Below, one piece after another: positions 1 to 12,288 of a stretch of 64,000 nucleotides of DNA (its first letter is position 1; the number at the start of each line of letters is the position of its first letter). The notes beneath the pieces were generated by a model. That model was given only the letters and a program-made list of their open reading frames with translations, searched no databases and was not told the origin of the DNA. Source of the DNA: Piper betle (Eukaryota; Streptophyta; Magnoliopsida; Piperales; Piperaceae); the NCBI GenBank assembly GCA_033002965.1, contig JAURVB010001927.1, positions 1 through 64,000 of the forward strand, given 5' to 3'. The position numbers and the translations under genes were made by a program.

Positions 1-778
1 GAACCCGGATCGTAGCCGTTATGTTCCTCCCTAAATTAAACACCTTTTACCAGATCTTCAAATTCATATGCCCGTGTTTAATCCCTAAAAGATACTTCAA
101 GAAAACCCGCTTATCCAAAATAGACCATGTCATCGTATATAATTCATTGTTTCAGGATAATACAGTGGGCAATTCTTGCCGACACTTGGCATGGCTTCTG
201 TGAATATTATAATAGATCACCATACTTGCTGAAGGGTAATGAACAGACATGATTATTTGGCCTAAAGAACTCGGAGGCTTCCTTTGTGACATAATACGTA
301 GTGGAAGAGAGATAAAAAGGGGGAGGTGAATGAGGTGGGTTTGATCTAAGTAGATGTTGTAGGTTAGAAACTTGAGAGAGATGTTGAAAGCTGAACCGAA
401 ATTCATCCCACCAAGCAACCTATCGCTATCTTCCCCCACCCAGCTCCTCTTGGGAATGTCTACTTCTTCCCTTCCTCCTCATCATGGTCATCTGATCTCC
501 ATTTGTTTTAAAGTAGCTTCAATCTTTGAATGCACGCCGTCAAGCTCTCTCCAAACGCTATTTTCTGATCAAACCATTCTTCCTTTTATAGAGTGCCCAT
601 CTTTGATATTAATCTCTTATTTAGACATACAATATTACTCCTGGTACATACCCATCGATTCCTTGAGATTATATTGCACTGGGTTAAACAACTATAACTC
701 ATGATATTTTGTAGTTAACTAATTCATGCGATCTTTTTCATCTGTGTTAAATTTGATCAATATATACGAGGAGATCAA
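1..778. other. Upstream region of the MYB gene, no gene recognised
   Basis: No open frame here resembles a known family; the short frames at 21-203, 152-439 and 372-704 have no recognisable domain and unconvincing composition. The last 100 bases are AT-rich and lead directly into the MYB start, so this stretch probably holds the MYB promoter and 5' UTR. No clear TATA box could be fixed. Confidence 0.4.
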
Positions 779-1635
779 ATGTGCTCAAGAGGTCACTGGA
801 GGCCTTCAGAGGACGAGAAGCTCAAGGAGATGGTAGAACAATATGGGCCACACAACTGGAACGCCATTGCCGAGAAGCTCCAAGGAAGATCAGGTCTGTA
901 TATAGTGATTGTCAATATATATGCTACTATAAATACGCCATGAAAGGAAAGAACAGCGATTATTGGGTAGGTGATCTGATGTATAGTGTTGGTGGACTTG
1001 GTGCAGGGAAAAGTTGTAGATTAAGATGGTTCAATCAATTAGATCCTAGAATAAATCGAAGTCCCTTCACCGAAGAGGAAGAAGAAAGGCTTTTATCTGC
1101 GCATCGTGTCCACGGCAATAGATGGGCAGTGATAGCTCGCTTGTTCCCTGGCCGCACAGATAACGCAGTGAAGAACCAGTGGCATGTGATAATGGCTAGA
1201 AAGTATAGAGAGAGATCAAGATACCTTGCTGAGAAGACACCCCAAAGGTTCATCGATCACACCCAAAAACTGAACAAACTAATGTGCACGTATAGTTGGA
1301 GAAGCTTCAAAGATGTCAATATGGAAACAGATCATTATGGCTTACAACATCCATATGAAGGTAACAAATCCAGTAGATGCGGTACGTACGTACGTATTAC
1401 CCTATATTGTAGTACTCTTGAAGTTACTTGTATGTTGTATGTTGCAGGTAGGGATCAGAAGAAAGTAGCATTTCACGACTTTCTTAGTGTGAATAGCTGC
1501 TCCAAGGAAATTGATCAAAGAGTGACTAAGACCAAAAACATTGGCGAGTTGGAAGTTGAAAAGACTAGAGGCATTGGCAATGCTGGTACGTTGTTCATAG
1601 ACTTCCTAGACGTCGGACAGATCAACTCACCCTGA
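779..1635 (+). CDS. R2R3-MYB transcription factor, MYB52/54/56-like
   Basis: DNA-binding transcription factor of the nucleus. Exon 1 is 779-893, starting ATG TGC TCA AGA ([15 protein letters not shown]). An intron of 113 bases (894-1006) splits the Gly codon before [15 protein letters not shown], and exon 2 runs from 1007 to the stop at 1635. Joining these gives 247 residues. R2 carries its tryptophans; R3 has Phe in place of the first Trp ([11 protein letters not shown]), then [20 protein letters not shown], as is usual for plant R2R3 proteins. The CSRGHWRP start and the C-terminal FIDFLDVG motif fit the MYB52/54/56/105/117 subgroup, whose members affect secondary walls, seed mucilage or boundary formation; which role applies here is not shown. 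A possible 66-base second intron (1382-1447, GTACGT...TTGCAG) is in frame and stop-free, so 225 residues is an alternative. Family call is secure; the splicing of intron 2 is uncertain. Confidence 0.85.
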
Positions 1636-3851
1636 TGATATAATGAATTCATGTATATGGCTTTGTAATATATGAATCCATATCCCCGCTCATAGTTTTT
1701 GCTACGGTAGAGGGATATAAAGCCACCAAATCAGTTAAAATGAATTGGAGAGAAAATTAGAAAATCTCGAATTTATTAATTAGGATCACGGTGGCTGGCT
1801 GCTGTCTCTCTCCCTTAAAAAATGAAGGGAATATATAAGGGTTCTGTATATATTGAAAACAGGTGTGCTAATTTGTAAATATATCAGCTCGAGTAAGAAG
1901 TATAATTAAGCTGAGATGTATATATATTTGATGTATATAGATGGCAAAATAAAATAGTTACAAAATAAAATATTTATGTTCAATATATAAAACTTAAATT
2001 TGATGTGATTTACGAGCTAATTAAATAAATATAATCCAGGTGATCAGGCTATTGATAACAAGGATATGAAAATTTTTACTTGCGCCAACATAGGCAGCTT
2101 ACACTCATAGTGACACTTCTCACATGTTATTTTTGTGTTGGCAGTAGGTAATACAGTTACTATCGTGACATGCAACGATCTCTATTTACATTTTAGCTAG
2201 TCTTAATTTTACGAAGTGAAGACAACAAGATACAAAGTTGATGACAAACACAAGGAAACATTTTGAAGCCTCGTGATGTTTTTAGTTCGACGTTGATTCT
2301 GTAAAATTTGATGGGATGTTTGGTTGTGTTCTTAGAATTTTTATTAAAAATATATAAAATACTAATGATGACGGCTAATGCAGTTGGCGTTAAAGGTTGG
2401 CAAAATATAAATTGATGGAGATTCTCTTTACAAAATATTACACAATAAAAAGGGGGCTAACCTCACTCTATGTTTTTTTTCAAACATTTAAATTACACTC
2501 CCTAGATAATAATCATAACTTGTCAAAAATTACCTTGTAAACTTAATTGTCCCTTTCAATAATTGTAACAAAAACGAATTAATGACAGAATTTTTAAAAT
2601 TTGATTCAAAAGTTTCAAGTTATTTTTCTATATTTTTAGCTTTATTATAATTTTTGCTCTTTAGTTCCCCTTCTTATACAAAATATTTATCTTTTTTATT
2701 GCATAATTCACTTTTTATTGTTAATATCATTGATCTTCTATTTCTTTGAGAATTTTTTATTCAATATTGTAGTTTTCTTTATCATTTTTATCTTTTATCA
2801 TTTATTCCTCAATTTTTAAAAATCCCGCTTTTACATATTTTCTCTCCAAAATTTTATTTTCATTTTTTGTAAAGGGTGTATCACATCCTGTGCTTATAAA
2901 TATGTAACAATATCTCTTAAAATATTTCTTCTTTTGACCGATGAAAGTTTTTCTCCAAAATATTGTCGTCTCAAAAAATATAAATAAATATGAGGTACTT
3001 TTATTATTATATTTAATTTATTTTTTGTATATTTTGGTTTACAATAATTTGATTATTTTTTATACATCTTTTTTTAAAAAATATTGCACTCTTTCTCTAA
3101 ATTAGTGAAATAAGAATGATATTTAATTTTTTATACATAAAATTTTTTGATTAATGATTTTTAATTAAGATTACTGTGTTTTTTTAAATGAATTGTTCTG
3201 AATTTTGATATTTTTTCTTGTTTATATTTTCCTACAAGAATCAAATTGATATACATCTATTATTTTTTTGGTTTAGGTACTTTTATACTATTTTAGGTTT
3301 ATAATTTAATTAACTTTAAAAAATAGATTTATTTTATAATTTGCTAACTTGGTTATTTGTAAGTTTAATAGTATAATATTAGAATATTTGTAAAGACAAA
3401 ACCCGGGGATTGAGGTATATGACTAGTTAATTAATATTTACCGTGGTGTTTTTTTAATGCCCAAGTTATCATTGACATTATTTTGGCAGTTGCACGCCCA
3501 TAAAAACATTAAAAAAATATGCGAGCTATATTCGGGTACTTCAAAAAGGGTTTGCAAATTATTATTCAATCAATAGCAGAGTTTAAGAACGAGGATAATG
3601 TAATAATTATGTTGATCGCCTTTAGAGTAAAGGGTCATATATCACATCAACAAGTAGCTAAAACATAGATTTAAAATACTCATTAATTAATTACTGGCAC
3701 AGACGAGCCATAACATTTTTCATTTTTCATAATTTACTCGCACAAACTTTTATTTTATATATATCTATTCATCTCCACATATATCAAAGCGGCTTCCAAG
3801 CAAACACACGCAAAACCAGTGATATCGAAGCATGTCTTGTGACCTCATCGT
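1636..3851. other. AT-rich intergenic DNA
   Basis: Very AT-rich sequence between the MYB stop and the lipid-transfer protein gene. It has no long open frame, no recognisable repeat ends and no RNA gene that could be identified by eye. Confidence 0.4.
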
Positions 3852-4387
3852 TCATGGCATCGTATAACCTGCAAATAAAGGAAATGAAAACGAGATAAGG
3901 CTATTTTTTTCTGATACGTCTTACCACATGATATTCCTAATTAACAAACATTATTCATTTATCTGGACGTGAATCAATACGGCACAAAAACATGGTCACA
4001 TAGATAAATTTATTAAATTGTTTTATTACCTCCACATTTCTTGCCGACTGGCCTGTTCCTGATGTTGCAGCGCTTGGGAACAGTGATGGCTATGGCGGGC
4101 TTCATACCTGCCTGTTTGGCCAAGGGTGACAAGAACACTGCACACAAGCACCTTGGTGACCTCGTTATCAGCACCGAGACCATGGTGCAGCATGCCGGTG
4201 GTACCTTGGCCCTGCCGTCCTTGGAAGCTGCCAAACATGGGCTCAAGCTTGCTGCTGCCGTGTTGATAGGTGTCTTCCCACACTCTCCGGCAGCAACAAC
4301 ATCATCAATGACATACGAAACCATCAAGAAAATAACCAGCATTGTCATAACAGCCACAGGCAAGTTCTTGTTACTAGTAGTAAACAT
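3852..4387 (-). CDS. Non-specific lipid-transfer protein, DIR1-like, 8-cysteine motif
   Basis: Small secreted protein predicted to bind lipids in the apoplast. Exon 1 is 4030-4387 and encodes a hydrophobic signal peptide (about residues 1-32, LPVAVMTMLVIFLMVSYVI) followed by AGECGKTPIN. All eight cysteines of the nsLTP fold are present in order C, C, CC, CxC, C, C (ECG, SPC, PACC, CLC, RCN, KKCG). Read straight through, the frame ends NKTI, but a consensus donor (GGAG/GTAATA) follows Cys8. An acceptor at 3869 (TTTGCAG) opens a 17-base exon 3852-3868 encoding the end of the protein as ...CGGYTMP. A tail of that kind after Cys8 is common in this LTP class, so the spliced form (124 residues) is preferred. 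LTPs of this type serve in defence signalling, lipid movement or cuticle; the specific role is unknown. Confidence 0.82.
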
Positions 4388-4448
4388 GCCTGTAGGTGCT
4401 GATGGTTTAAACCTTTACAATTTGGTTCGAGTGGTTTGCGTTGGTTGT

Positions 4449-4458
4449 GTTTATAAAT
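4449..4458 (-). promoter_or_regulatory. Likely TATA box of the LTP gene
   Basis: On the minus strand ATTTATAAAC lies about 62 bases upstream of the LTP start codon, a plausible position for a core promoter with a short 5' UTR. This is inferred from position and sequence only. Confidence 0.4.
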
Positions 4459-5558
4459 CCTTGCTACGTGGGGTATAGTGTGAGGAGGTGGCGATAAATG
4501 GATTGAAGAAGAAGCTTTTGTGCTTAGTGGGGTGGTTGTGTTATTGGTGAACAACGCCAAGTGGCTTGGGCCTTGTCTGATTATTTCAACGTTGATCATT
4601 GATGTATCGGTCGACTGAGATAGTAATTAAAGCTGGACGACTATATATGATGCCACTTTCGTAGAAAACGCAACTGCGCCTCTTGAATTCAATCACCACG
4701 CCAGTTTTCTGCCTTCTACCCATGAAGTAATTGGTTGGGGATTTGTTACTTTCGATGCTAATGGTGATTTATTTTTATTAAATGCGGCTTTTTTGGGTGG
4801 GAAATCCTTCCTGCACAACTATAATTTTCCTTATTATTCCATCCTCTCGCCCAATTAGGCTTTCTGACTTGGGTCTCTATTTGAGCTTTATAGCCAACAT
4901 TGGGCGGGCTGGCATCCATTACCCAGACCGGATCCGGCTAAAATTGGCTGGGGCCTGCCCGACCAGGCCCGTCTAAAGACATGGCCCAGCCCTTTAATAA
5001 TTATCTTCACCCTTTGACAGTTGTTTGATAGTTATAGGTGACCAATTGAGTTAATTATGATGTGATAGAGATGCAATCTCCAAGAAAAAGAATAAAAATC
5101 TTACTAAACATATATTTACGAGAGAAGAGCAAATAAACTTTCGATCTACTGGAAGACGTCCCTTAAAATTCTTTATCCATTGAACTTACCAGAGACAAGC
5201 ACCTTTCGTTTAATCTCTCAGTATGATTCTTCCCCACAAATTACGGACCAATCGCATCAATCACATAGTTGGAAAACTTGAGAAGTTTCTAATGATCTTC
5301 TGCCTCTATCTGAAGTCTGATCAAAGGTTGAATCGACATTTTATAAGCCAACTAAATATTCTTTTTTTTTTTGGGAAACAACTAATTATTCTTTACTTCC
5401 GTCAACAACCAGGATCCTCGAGAACACCACAACAGGACAACTTTACGATAACTTATTCATCAAGAACACTAGTTTTTATATTAATACGCCTCAATGGGCA
5501 CCGGTCGACCATTCTTATCACTTTTGCACGCTAAAGAGAACAAAAGCAACTTGATGGA
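4459..5558. other. Divergent intergenic region between LTP and USP genes
   Basis: The LTP gene points left and the USP gene points right, so this 1.1 kb must hold both promoters. No coding region was recognised. A GC-richer patch near 4880-4990 could be a small repeat remnant but has no recognisable ends. Confidence 0.35.
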
Positions 5559-5567
5559 ATATATAAC
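5559..5567 (+). promoter_or_regulatory. Likely TATA box of the universal stress protein gene
   Basis: AATATATAAC lies about 105 bases upstream of the USP ATG at 5670, consistent with a core promoter plus a 5' UTR of about 75 bases. Positional inference only. Confidence 0.4.
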
Positions 5568-5669
5568 ACGCCCAACATCTCCTTTCCGGCTACCTTCTAT
5601 TTCTCTGTCATCAAAGCTATCTTTTACACCTTCATTTCTCTTAGCCTGGTAGAGATCAGAAGAAAAAAG

Positions 5670-6573
5670 ATGGGTAGGAACCGATCGGTGGGGGTCGGCA
5701 TGGACTACTCTGCAAGCAGCAAAACCGCTCTCAAATGGACAGTTGACAACCTGGTTGATGCTGGTGATCGCATCATCATAATCCATGTTCATTCTAGCAA
5801 GTCTGAACATGCTGCTCAGAAGAAGCTGTGGGAGGACACCGGATCACGTAATCTATTCTGTTTTTAAGCCCTGATTTTTGTATCTTAGTTGAGCAGTTCA
5901 TGTTCTTTCCCTTTCTCTTGTATGGACTTGATTGTTTAGTTTTGATTGCTCCACCTTTGGCACTCTATGTTTTTAGCTCTGATACCATTGGAAGAGTTCA
6001 GAGAAATCAATTTATCTAAGCAGTATGGACTTAAACCTGATCCTGAAATTCTAGACATTCTTGACACCATCTCAAAGACCAAAGAGGTATTTATTTGTAA
6101 CTTCAAGCAGTTAAATTCTTTGTACAAAAACTAATTAATTGTTGCTAATAGAAGAGATTTGGAGTTGGGTGCAGGTCAAGGTAGTGTGTAAGGTGTACTG
6201 GGGTGATCCAAGGGAGAAGCTAACTGATGCAGTTGAGGATCTGAAGCTGGACTCTCTTGTGGTCGGAAGCAGGGGACTGGGCAAGCTCAGAAGGTAACAA
6301 AACTTGATCATTGAGCTGTAACCAACAACTGGATATTTATACAGCGAACATTATAAATCAATTACAGTTAGAGATGTAAATTAAAAACAACAGTTAATAT
6401 GAAAAGAATAAGACTTTGAAGAATTGAACTAAAAAATCGTTGATTGTGAAAAATCTCTTCTCTATGGTTTGATTTGGTGCAGGGTATTGCTTGGAAGTGT
6501 AAGCAACTTTGTAGTTACAAATGCGACGTGCCCGGTGACAGTTGTGAAGACTGCGGCCACGCATAAAGCATGA
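5670..6573 (+). CDS. Universal stress protein (USP-A domain, ATP-binding type)
   Basis: Four exons: 5670-5847, 5977-6086, 6175-6293 and 6483-6573. All introns are GT-AG and the phases match, giving 165 residues, the usual length for a single-domain plant USP. The protein opens [20 protein letters not shown] and continues through [25 protein letters not shown] and [15 protein letters not shown]. Near the C terminus lies the ATP-binding motif G-2x-G-9x-G-S ([15 protein letters not shown]), then [10 protein letters not shown]. Known members bind ATP and dimerise in cytosol or at membranes under stress such as hypoxia, drought or salt; the trigger for this one cannot be read from the sequence. 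It looks intact. Exon 1 in isolation appears to read into the intron and stop, so unspliced translation would truncate it. Confidence 0.93.
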
Positions 6574-7708
6574 ATTGTGATTGCGAGTTGTGTGCGTACG
6601 TATATCTATATGAGAACTGCTTCTTTCATCCTGATATATGGACAATTTATGTTGAGCTTGCGTTTGAGTTTTCATTTGGCATTGTTTAAGTGGTGATGCA
6701 AACTGGGTGTAACTATATCAATGTTCAATATTTCAGTCTTTAAATTTAATGCCAGAAAAATTTTTAATTTCTCCATTTCCAAATACATGTTTTTGTCTAC
6801 GCATTCACCGATTGAACCTTAATTTATTCCAGAGCCTTTCCTCACTTCAAGGGAGTAACGCTAGTTCCCTCTGGTCATGTGTAGACTCTACTTCTCTCTT
6901 TTCTTCGAGTTCAAAGATCCCCCTAACTTTAAACAAAAAAAAAATCCCCCAACTCTCTGCCTTGCATATTACAATTGTTTCTTCTGGGTCGTGGTGCCCT
7001 GCATTCTTGTCACGAATGCATTTTTTTATCACATCTAATACGTTTATTTTGTGATCGGCGTGATGAGACGTGACGGCTGAGTGAAACAAGGCTTACGTAT
7101 ATGTAACTTATGCCTCATTCATACCCACGGTCTCGGTAATGTTAATTAGACACATCTAGTATGTTTTATTAGGTTCATGTCAAGACCATTCGACGCAACT
7201 CCATCACTTACACTCTGAACCCATCGTCTCAACTCCAAGCCCGTAAAACTTCGAGCTAACTCTCCAAACGTGAGATTTTTAAAGGGAGAGCATGACCAAG
7301 GCAGTGTGATTTCTTTGTTAAGTTATATAATATAAAAAAATTAATGTAAAGAAATTTTTTAAATATTAGTTATCAAAGATTGGAATATATTTTTAATATT
7401 ATATGGTGGTTGAAAAACCGGTCTTAAATACTAGAAAAGAGAATTTTTTCAATAATGAAGCTTTGGGTTAAAAAAACTAAATTGACTTAATCTAAATTAA
7501 TTTAAATTTAAAAATTAAAAAATACATAAAAAATAGCTGGCGGCGGATAAAGAGATGCCAGAAAACTTGGGGTTTTTTTAATGCTGTTGATAAAATGTCA
7601 ATTTGATTAATTGAAAAAAAATCACTATCCCTCTATACCGGACATCACTGACAATTTGTATTTCAGGCCAAGGGTCTGGGGTATGCCATGAGCACGGAAG
7701 AGGAGCTC
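6574..7708. other. Intergenic, no gene recognised
   Basis: Downstream flank of the USP gene, mostly AT-rich from 7300 on. Short open frames near 6750-7090 have no family signature. Nothing else could be supported. Confidence 0.35.
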
Positions 7709-10263
7709 AAGGATCGCTGCAACACAGATCGTGTTCTCATCCACCATCTCCACTGCCTTGACAGGATCCATAACACAGTAACCCTCCCTCAATTTCACTT
7801 CCTTCAACTCTACTTCAAAATTCCGCGCAAACTTTTCCCAACAAACCTATACAAGACAGTCTCATTACGTCAAACAATCATAACTGCCTGGAACAAAATA
7901 GCATCGTCCTTGTGTTCAATACTAATCACTACAACTTTACCTGAACATTAGCGCCAGTCACGATGTTGGGTTTATCATAAGGTTTCCCCTCTGCCTTTCC
8001 CTTACTCCGCCATTTCCTTTTGAATGCTAGACCTGCAAGCATGACTGCTTCAGATGAACCCACAATCCCTACTCCGACAGCTGCTTCTTGTTCGCCAATA
8101 GGAGCATGGGATAAGTTCGCTATCATGTTGACGCAACGATTCTAATGAAATGATCAAAGTTAAGTTCAGCTAATCACCATATATTTTCTTGTGACAATGA
8201 AAACAATAGAATTAAAATATACAGCAATCTAGCTTCCACGAGAAATCAAGGCAAAATTCTATTTAAGAGAAATGAATTGTTGGTTTAATGCCTTTTAAAA
8301 ACAATTTATGTCTGATGTATGGCGTGCATTACTTTTTTGAGTGGCTTTTCAACTAGCCAACCGTTTTTGTCGTTTGAAGCATTAACCACCACTTCTAGGC
8401 TGTAAAAGACTCAGTTGTCATTTTAGAAATTGTTATTAAAACAAAGTCATTAATTGAGTTTATAAGGTTCTGTATGACTAAGTTTTCATCATTTTGTCAT
8501 CGGTTAAGGTTAATGTGGTTAAATTTTTATCGCTTAACATAAACCATTAGGCTAATGATGTTTCCTATTAATAAAATTGATAATCATAGTATTTTTTGTA
8601 GTTATTAAGCTTAGAATGTAGTGAAAAATAATTAACTCAAATCCCTAGGATTGTTAAAAAAACTGCCTAGAAAACAAAATTAACAAAAATATTGTCTAAA
8701 ACATCTTTGCCCGCACAAAATATAAAATATTCCAACCATACAAATAAAAGTTAAGTACTATTATAAACTAATAAATAAGGACATAAAAAAGATAATCTAA
8801 ATAATCTCATGAAAGCAAGACTTTGGCAATTAAATTAAAATTTTCAAAATTAAAGTTGAGGTAGAGTTAAATTTTATTAATACATGCAAAATGAATAAAT
8901 AACTCCCAATTAAATTGATATAGTTATAATAGAGCCTTCTACTATTATCATTTATATTCTATTCACTTAAATCAAACAAAATTTTCACCATTTTTTAATA
9001 TAGTGAATATATTCTTTACCATTTTTGTACTTTGTTTAATTAAGCATGGTTCGTAAACTAGTAAATCAAATGACCATTTATAACCCTGCTTACTTCCTCT
9101 ATTAACCACCACTTACTTCACTTGACTGACCATTTTTGTCGGCTAAAACATTAACCATCTTTATTATAATAGAGGAGTACGAGAGAGTGGTTGGATGTCT
9201 TAAAATCTTCCCCCAATTTCTATTGAGATTTCTTTAAAAAGAAACTTTTGTGATTTAAACAAACTTAGAAAAGTTATTGATGGTCTAATAAATCACAAAA
9301 CATCTCTTCATCGCTCCACCTGCAGAGAAAAAATTGATCCATTCTATTTTAGGAATAATTTACCAGTAGAGGCACTAGTAGATAAGAGTGACAATATTGC
9401 TTTGTTCTTTGAAGACAATATTTTTAGCATGCCTTGGTAAATATAATTTGTTTGCTCTATTTCGTAAATTATAAATTGGCGATAATAGGTTTGCAAACTT
9501 CCTCCTATTTTTTGTAATATTTCCAACATGAACTGCCAATTATATTAAAGAAGCGGTTCCTTTTTAACGAGCTGACTAAAACTACTACACCAGGCATTAG
9601 CCATAAACGTTGATAAACTCTCCACTAGTAACATTAGTTATAAATATATTATGCATCCACACATACAGTAAGGGTAAAACTCAAACCAAGAACAACGTAT
9701 CACCGGGTGTAAATATCAAACAATTAAAACCCCCGCTCTTTTGTAAGTAAAAACATTAATTTTATAACTCAGAAGTCAGACTCAACTCAAGCGTATTGCA
9801 GATGGAAGCCTACACATAGTCGACTCCAAGCTGTTGGGAGTCATTTATATTATATTTATAATAGTATAAAAAAAGTTATTGTAATTAGTATTTATTGCTT
9901 TTTTTGAGAATTAAAACTGATAAATATATAATTTATATTTCTTAAAATATTAACTTAATTAATCTAAAAATAAAAATATGTTTTAGTAACTTTTATGATA
10001 TGATGGGAGTCAAATTACTAAATTTGTGAGTGAAATCTGCCATTTGCTCAACAAGCAACGGAGAGTCGACCAGGAAAGTTCTTAGAGTCGTTTTAAAACT
10101 ATGATTCTACCATAGAAATCAATAAAAATTTCATCAATTAATTACTACATAAGTTGACTACCATCACCACTTCGTAGCAAAGAAATCAATATTAAATGTG
10201 GACATCAATAAAACCAAATAAGGGAACGAAAATAGGAAAAGAAAAACAAGAAATTAATGATGG

Positions 10264-10300
<37 letters not shown>

Positions 10301-10520
10301 ATAAATGGTCAATATCTGACCTGGAGTTCGGTAGTGACCGGGTACTCATCCATATCAACATAGTTCTTGTTAATGGATGATAAGGTTGTCGCACTCGGCC
10401 ACCATCCACGTCGTAACGAAGGAGGCCAGATTAAGCCGAGGGTTGCCATCAAGCATCAACTCGTCATTGATCACCTGATACGCCGCCTCCTTTGGGATCG
10501 ACTTCTCCAGCACCTTGGAC
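7709..10520 (-). pseudogene. Glutamate decarboxylase fragment, three exons, both ends missing
   Basis: Remnant of a PLP-dependent enzyme that converts glutamate to GABA. Reading leftwards, exon A 10321-10520 encodes [20 protein letters not shown] and [14 protein letters not shown], ending in TTELQ. Exon B 7941-8141 encodes [21 protein letters not shown] through [17 protein letters not shown] to NIVTGANVQ. Exon C 7709-7846 encodes [19 protein letters not shown] through [13 protein letters not shown]. Splice sites are intact (donors CAG/GTCAGA and CAG/GTAAAG; acceptors TTTTAG, CATTAG, TATAG). Homology then stops abruptly near 7709, before the active-site half with the PLP lysine. The N-terminal exon is absent and the C-terminal calmodulin-binding region was not found. 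In exon A a small deletion after LIIH brings a TAA into frame (10370-10372). Both truncations plus the frameshift make it a pseudogene. Confidence 0.85.
10266..10299. repeat. (TA)n microsatellite
   Basis: About 17 uninterrupted TA units inside the large intron of the glutamate decarboxylase remnant. Such runs are length-variable and assembly-sensitive. Confidence 0.9.
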
Positions 10521-10602
10521 CTAAAAATCATACATTGCAAAACAAAAGATATAAACTCGCACAAAAAAATAGGCAAAGTTAGCGTCAACAAAGGGGAAAT
10601 GA

Positions 10603-11150
10603 TTGTTTCAGGTAGATTTAAGCAAGTCTAACGTGTCAGTACCGGATATTGTTTTGCCAAATTCCTGGAAATTGAAAAAAACAATACCACCAAGAATGAG
10701 CTTAAGAAAACCAGAAAGTATAATAGAAACTACTGAGGATGATGTAAAAATTGTCTTTGAGAGAATTAAAGAAACTACATCTACATCAGTAGATAAATAT
10801 TTAAATAATTCTGTTTCTTCCAATGTAAAAAGGATTTATATCTCTACTCAATAAATCCCCCATAGGATTTACGCTGAAGAACCTACTTTTTCTAAGATGG
10901 AGTTTCATGTTAATGTTGTAAAATTTAAGCCTGACAGAGAAAAGTGTTTTGCAGAGTTTAGTCTTCCTAGATATGATAGTTTTAAAAAATGGTATTTTAG
11001 CACTTTACTAGTGAACAATTCAAGATATTTAAGGAAAAATATTATAAATATTTTTAAAAATAGGATATAAAATATCTTTTGTTAAGTGGTTTAAATCCCA
11101 TTATTCTTCTTTTCAAATTCTTGTGTGGAAAGAAATAAAATGAGTGATGG
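10603..11150 (+). pseudogene. Decayed ORF block, possibly retroelement or pararetrovirus-like
   Basis: An 83-codon open frame (10603-10854, opening [20 protein letters not shown]) runs into a stop, then the same frame continues with protein-like composition (RIYAEEPTFSKMEF, FSLPRYDSFKKWYFS) to about 11070 before further stops. The block is rich in Lys, Ser and Thr and unlike neighbouring host exons. The composition recalls polyprotein segments of plant caulimovirus-like or other reverse-transcribing elements, but no diagnostic motif such as a reverse transcriptase is visible, so the family is not established. It lies between the broken ends of the glutamate decarboxylase and ABC1K remnants, consistent with insertion. 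It is inactive: multiple stops and no complete gene. Confidence 0.35.
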
Positions 11151-12217
11151 AAAGAATATAACAAGTAAGCATCCACCGATTGGTAATATTAATTATGGTA
11201 ATATATAGGTTACTGCCTTTGTTAGTGTAGAACCTAAAAAGGTAATAGTAAATAATATATTTACAGATATAAAATAAAATGATTATACCCATTTATATCT
11301 GCAGATTATTGATTCTCATCTTTCACATATTGAGGGAAGATTCTTACCCGAAGAGACAAGGGTAAAGAAAAATTAGAAGATATTAACCACTCGTGTTAAG
11401 TGAATTTAATACTGGTACCTCATTAAAAAAAATGACAAATAAATTTCAATGGTCGACATCATTTGGAGAGGTCATCATTTATTTACTTAGCCGTGGATAC
11501 ATAAACAAATAGTTGAAACTCAACGATAAAACATAATCTCAAATAGAAACCAAAAAATATACCATTCTACTACCAACCAAGACTACCAAAAAACGCACAA
11601 AAAGAGATCACCTAGCACACGTCATGTGCAACCTTCGAAGACGTTTTTCGACATCACAACTGAAGAATACAGAACCTTTGCAGGATTAATCCCCATGTTC
11701 TTCAGATATTCGACATCATCAACCTGCAGAATTGAACAATCGTGAAATAGCTGCATTGATATTAAAAATAGCATATCTGTAACATATAGAAGCAGAATTT
11801 TACCAGCTATCACATTCACAATCATTGTTCTTAGATGTTTGACAAGAAGCATTACAACTGAGATGATAGATGCTACTTATTATCAAAAAACGACTTCCAT
11901 AATTCCGAAAAAAGGCTTCAATAGGTTGACATGTTTGGATGAAAAGTTATCCATGATTAATGTTAAAAATCTTGTGACTAATGGCACGGATGGACCTAAG
12001 CCAGAAACCCTAAGGTGACCAAATTTTAGGCCCATTAGCTTGTGATATAATACAAGTCATAACCATTCCATATGTCAAAAAAAACTGAAATTTGTAGCTG
12101 ATCCGTAGAAATCATCAAGACCATCAAGCTTAACACCTCAAAGCTAAAGGTCACTGCACCTCATATGTGAAAGAGGATCAGCACCCTCATATTGCTTATG
12201 TGGTCTTCCATATTATT

Positions 12218-12288
12218 AAGGCAAGTCCCTATCTCATGATCGTAGTTATGTGGTCTTCCAAGAATCTCATGAGATATGGACTTGCCTT
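12218..12288. repeat. Imperfect inverted repeat with 22-nt arms
   Basis: Arms at 12218-12239 and 12267-12288 match at 21 of 22 positions in inverted orientation (AAGGCAAGTCCCTATCTC against its complement), separated by 27 bases. A third partial copy of the arm sequence follows near 12331-12345. It could fold into a hairpin in RNA or be a small MITE relic; it lies within the ABC1K remnant. Confidence 0.7.

Noticed and set aside
372..704. 110-codon frame upstream of MYB as a gene
   Set aside because: No recognisable domain, odd composition rich in Ser, Leu and Pro, and no splice or promoter support.
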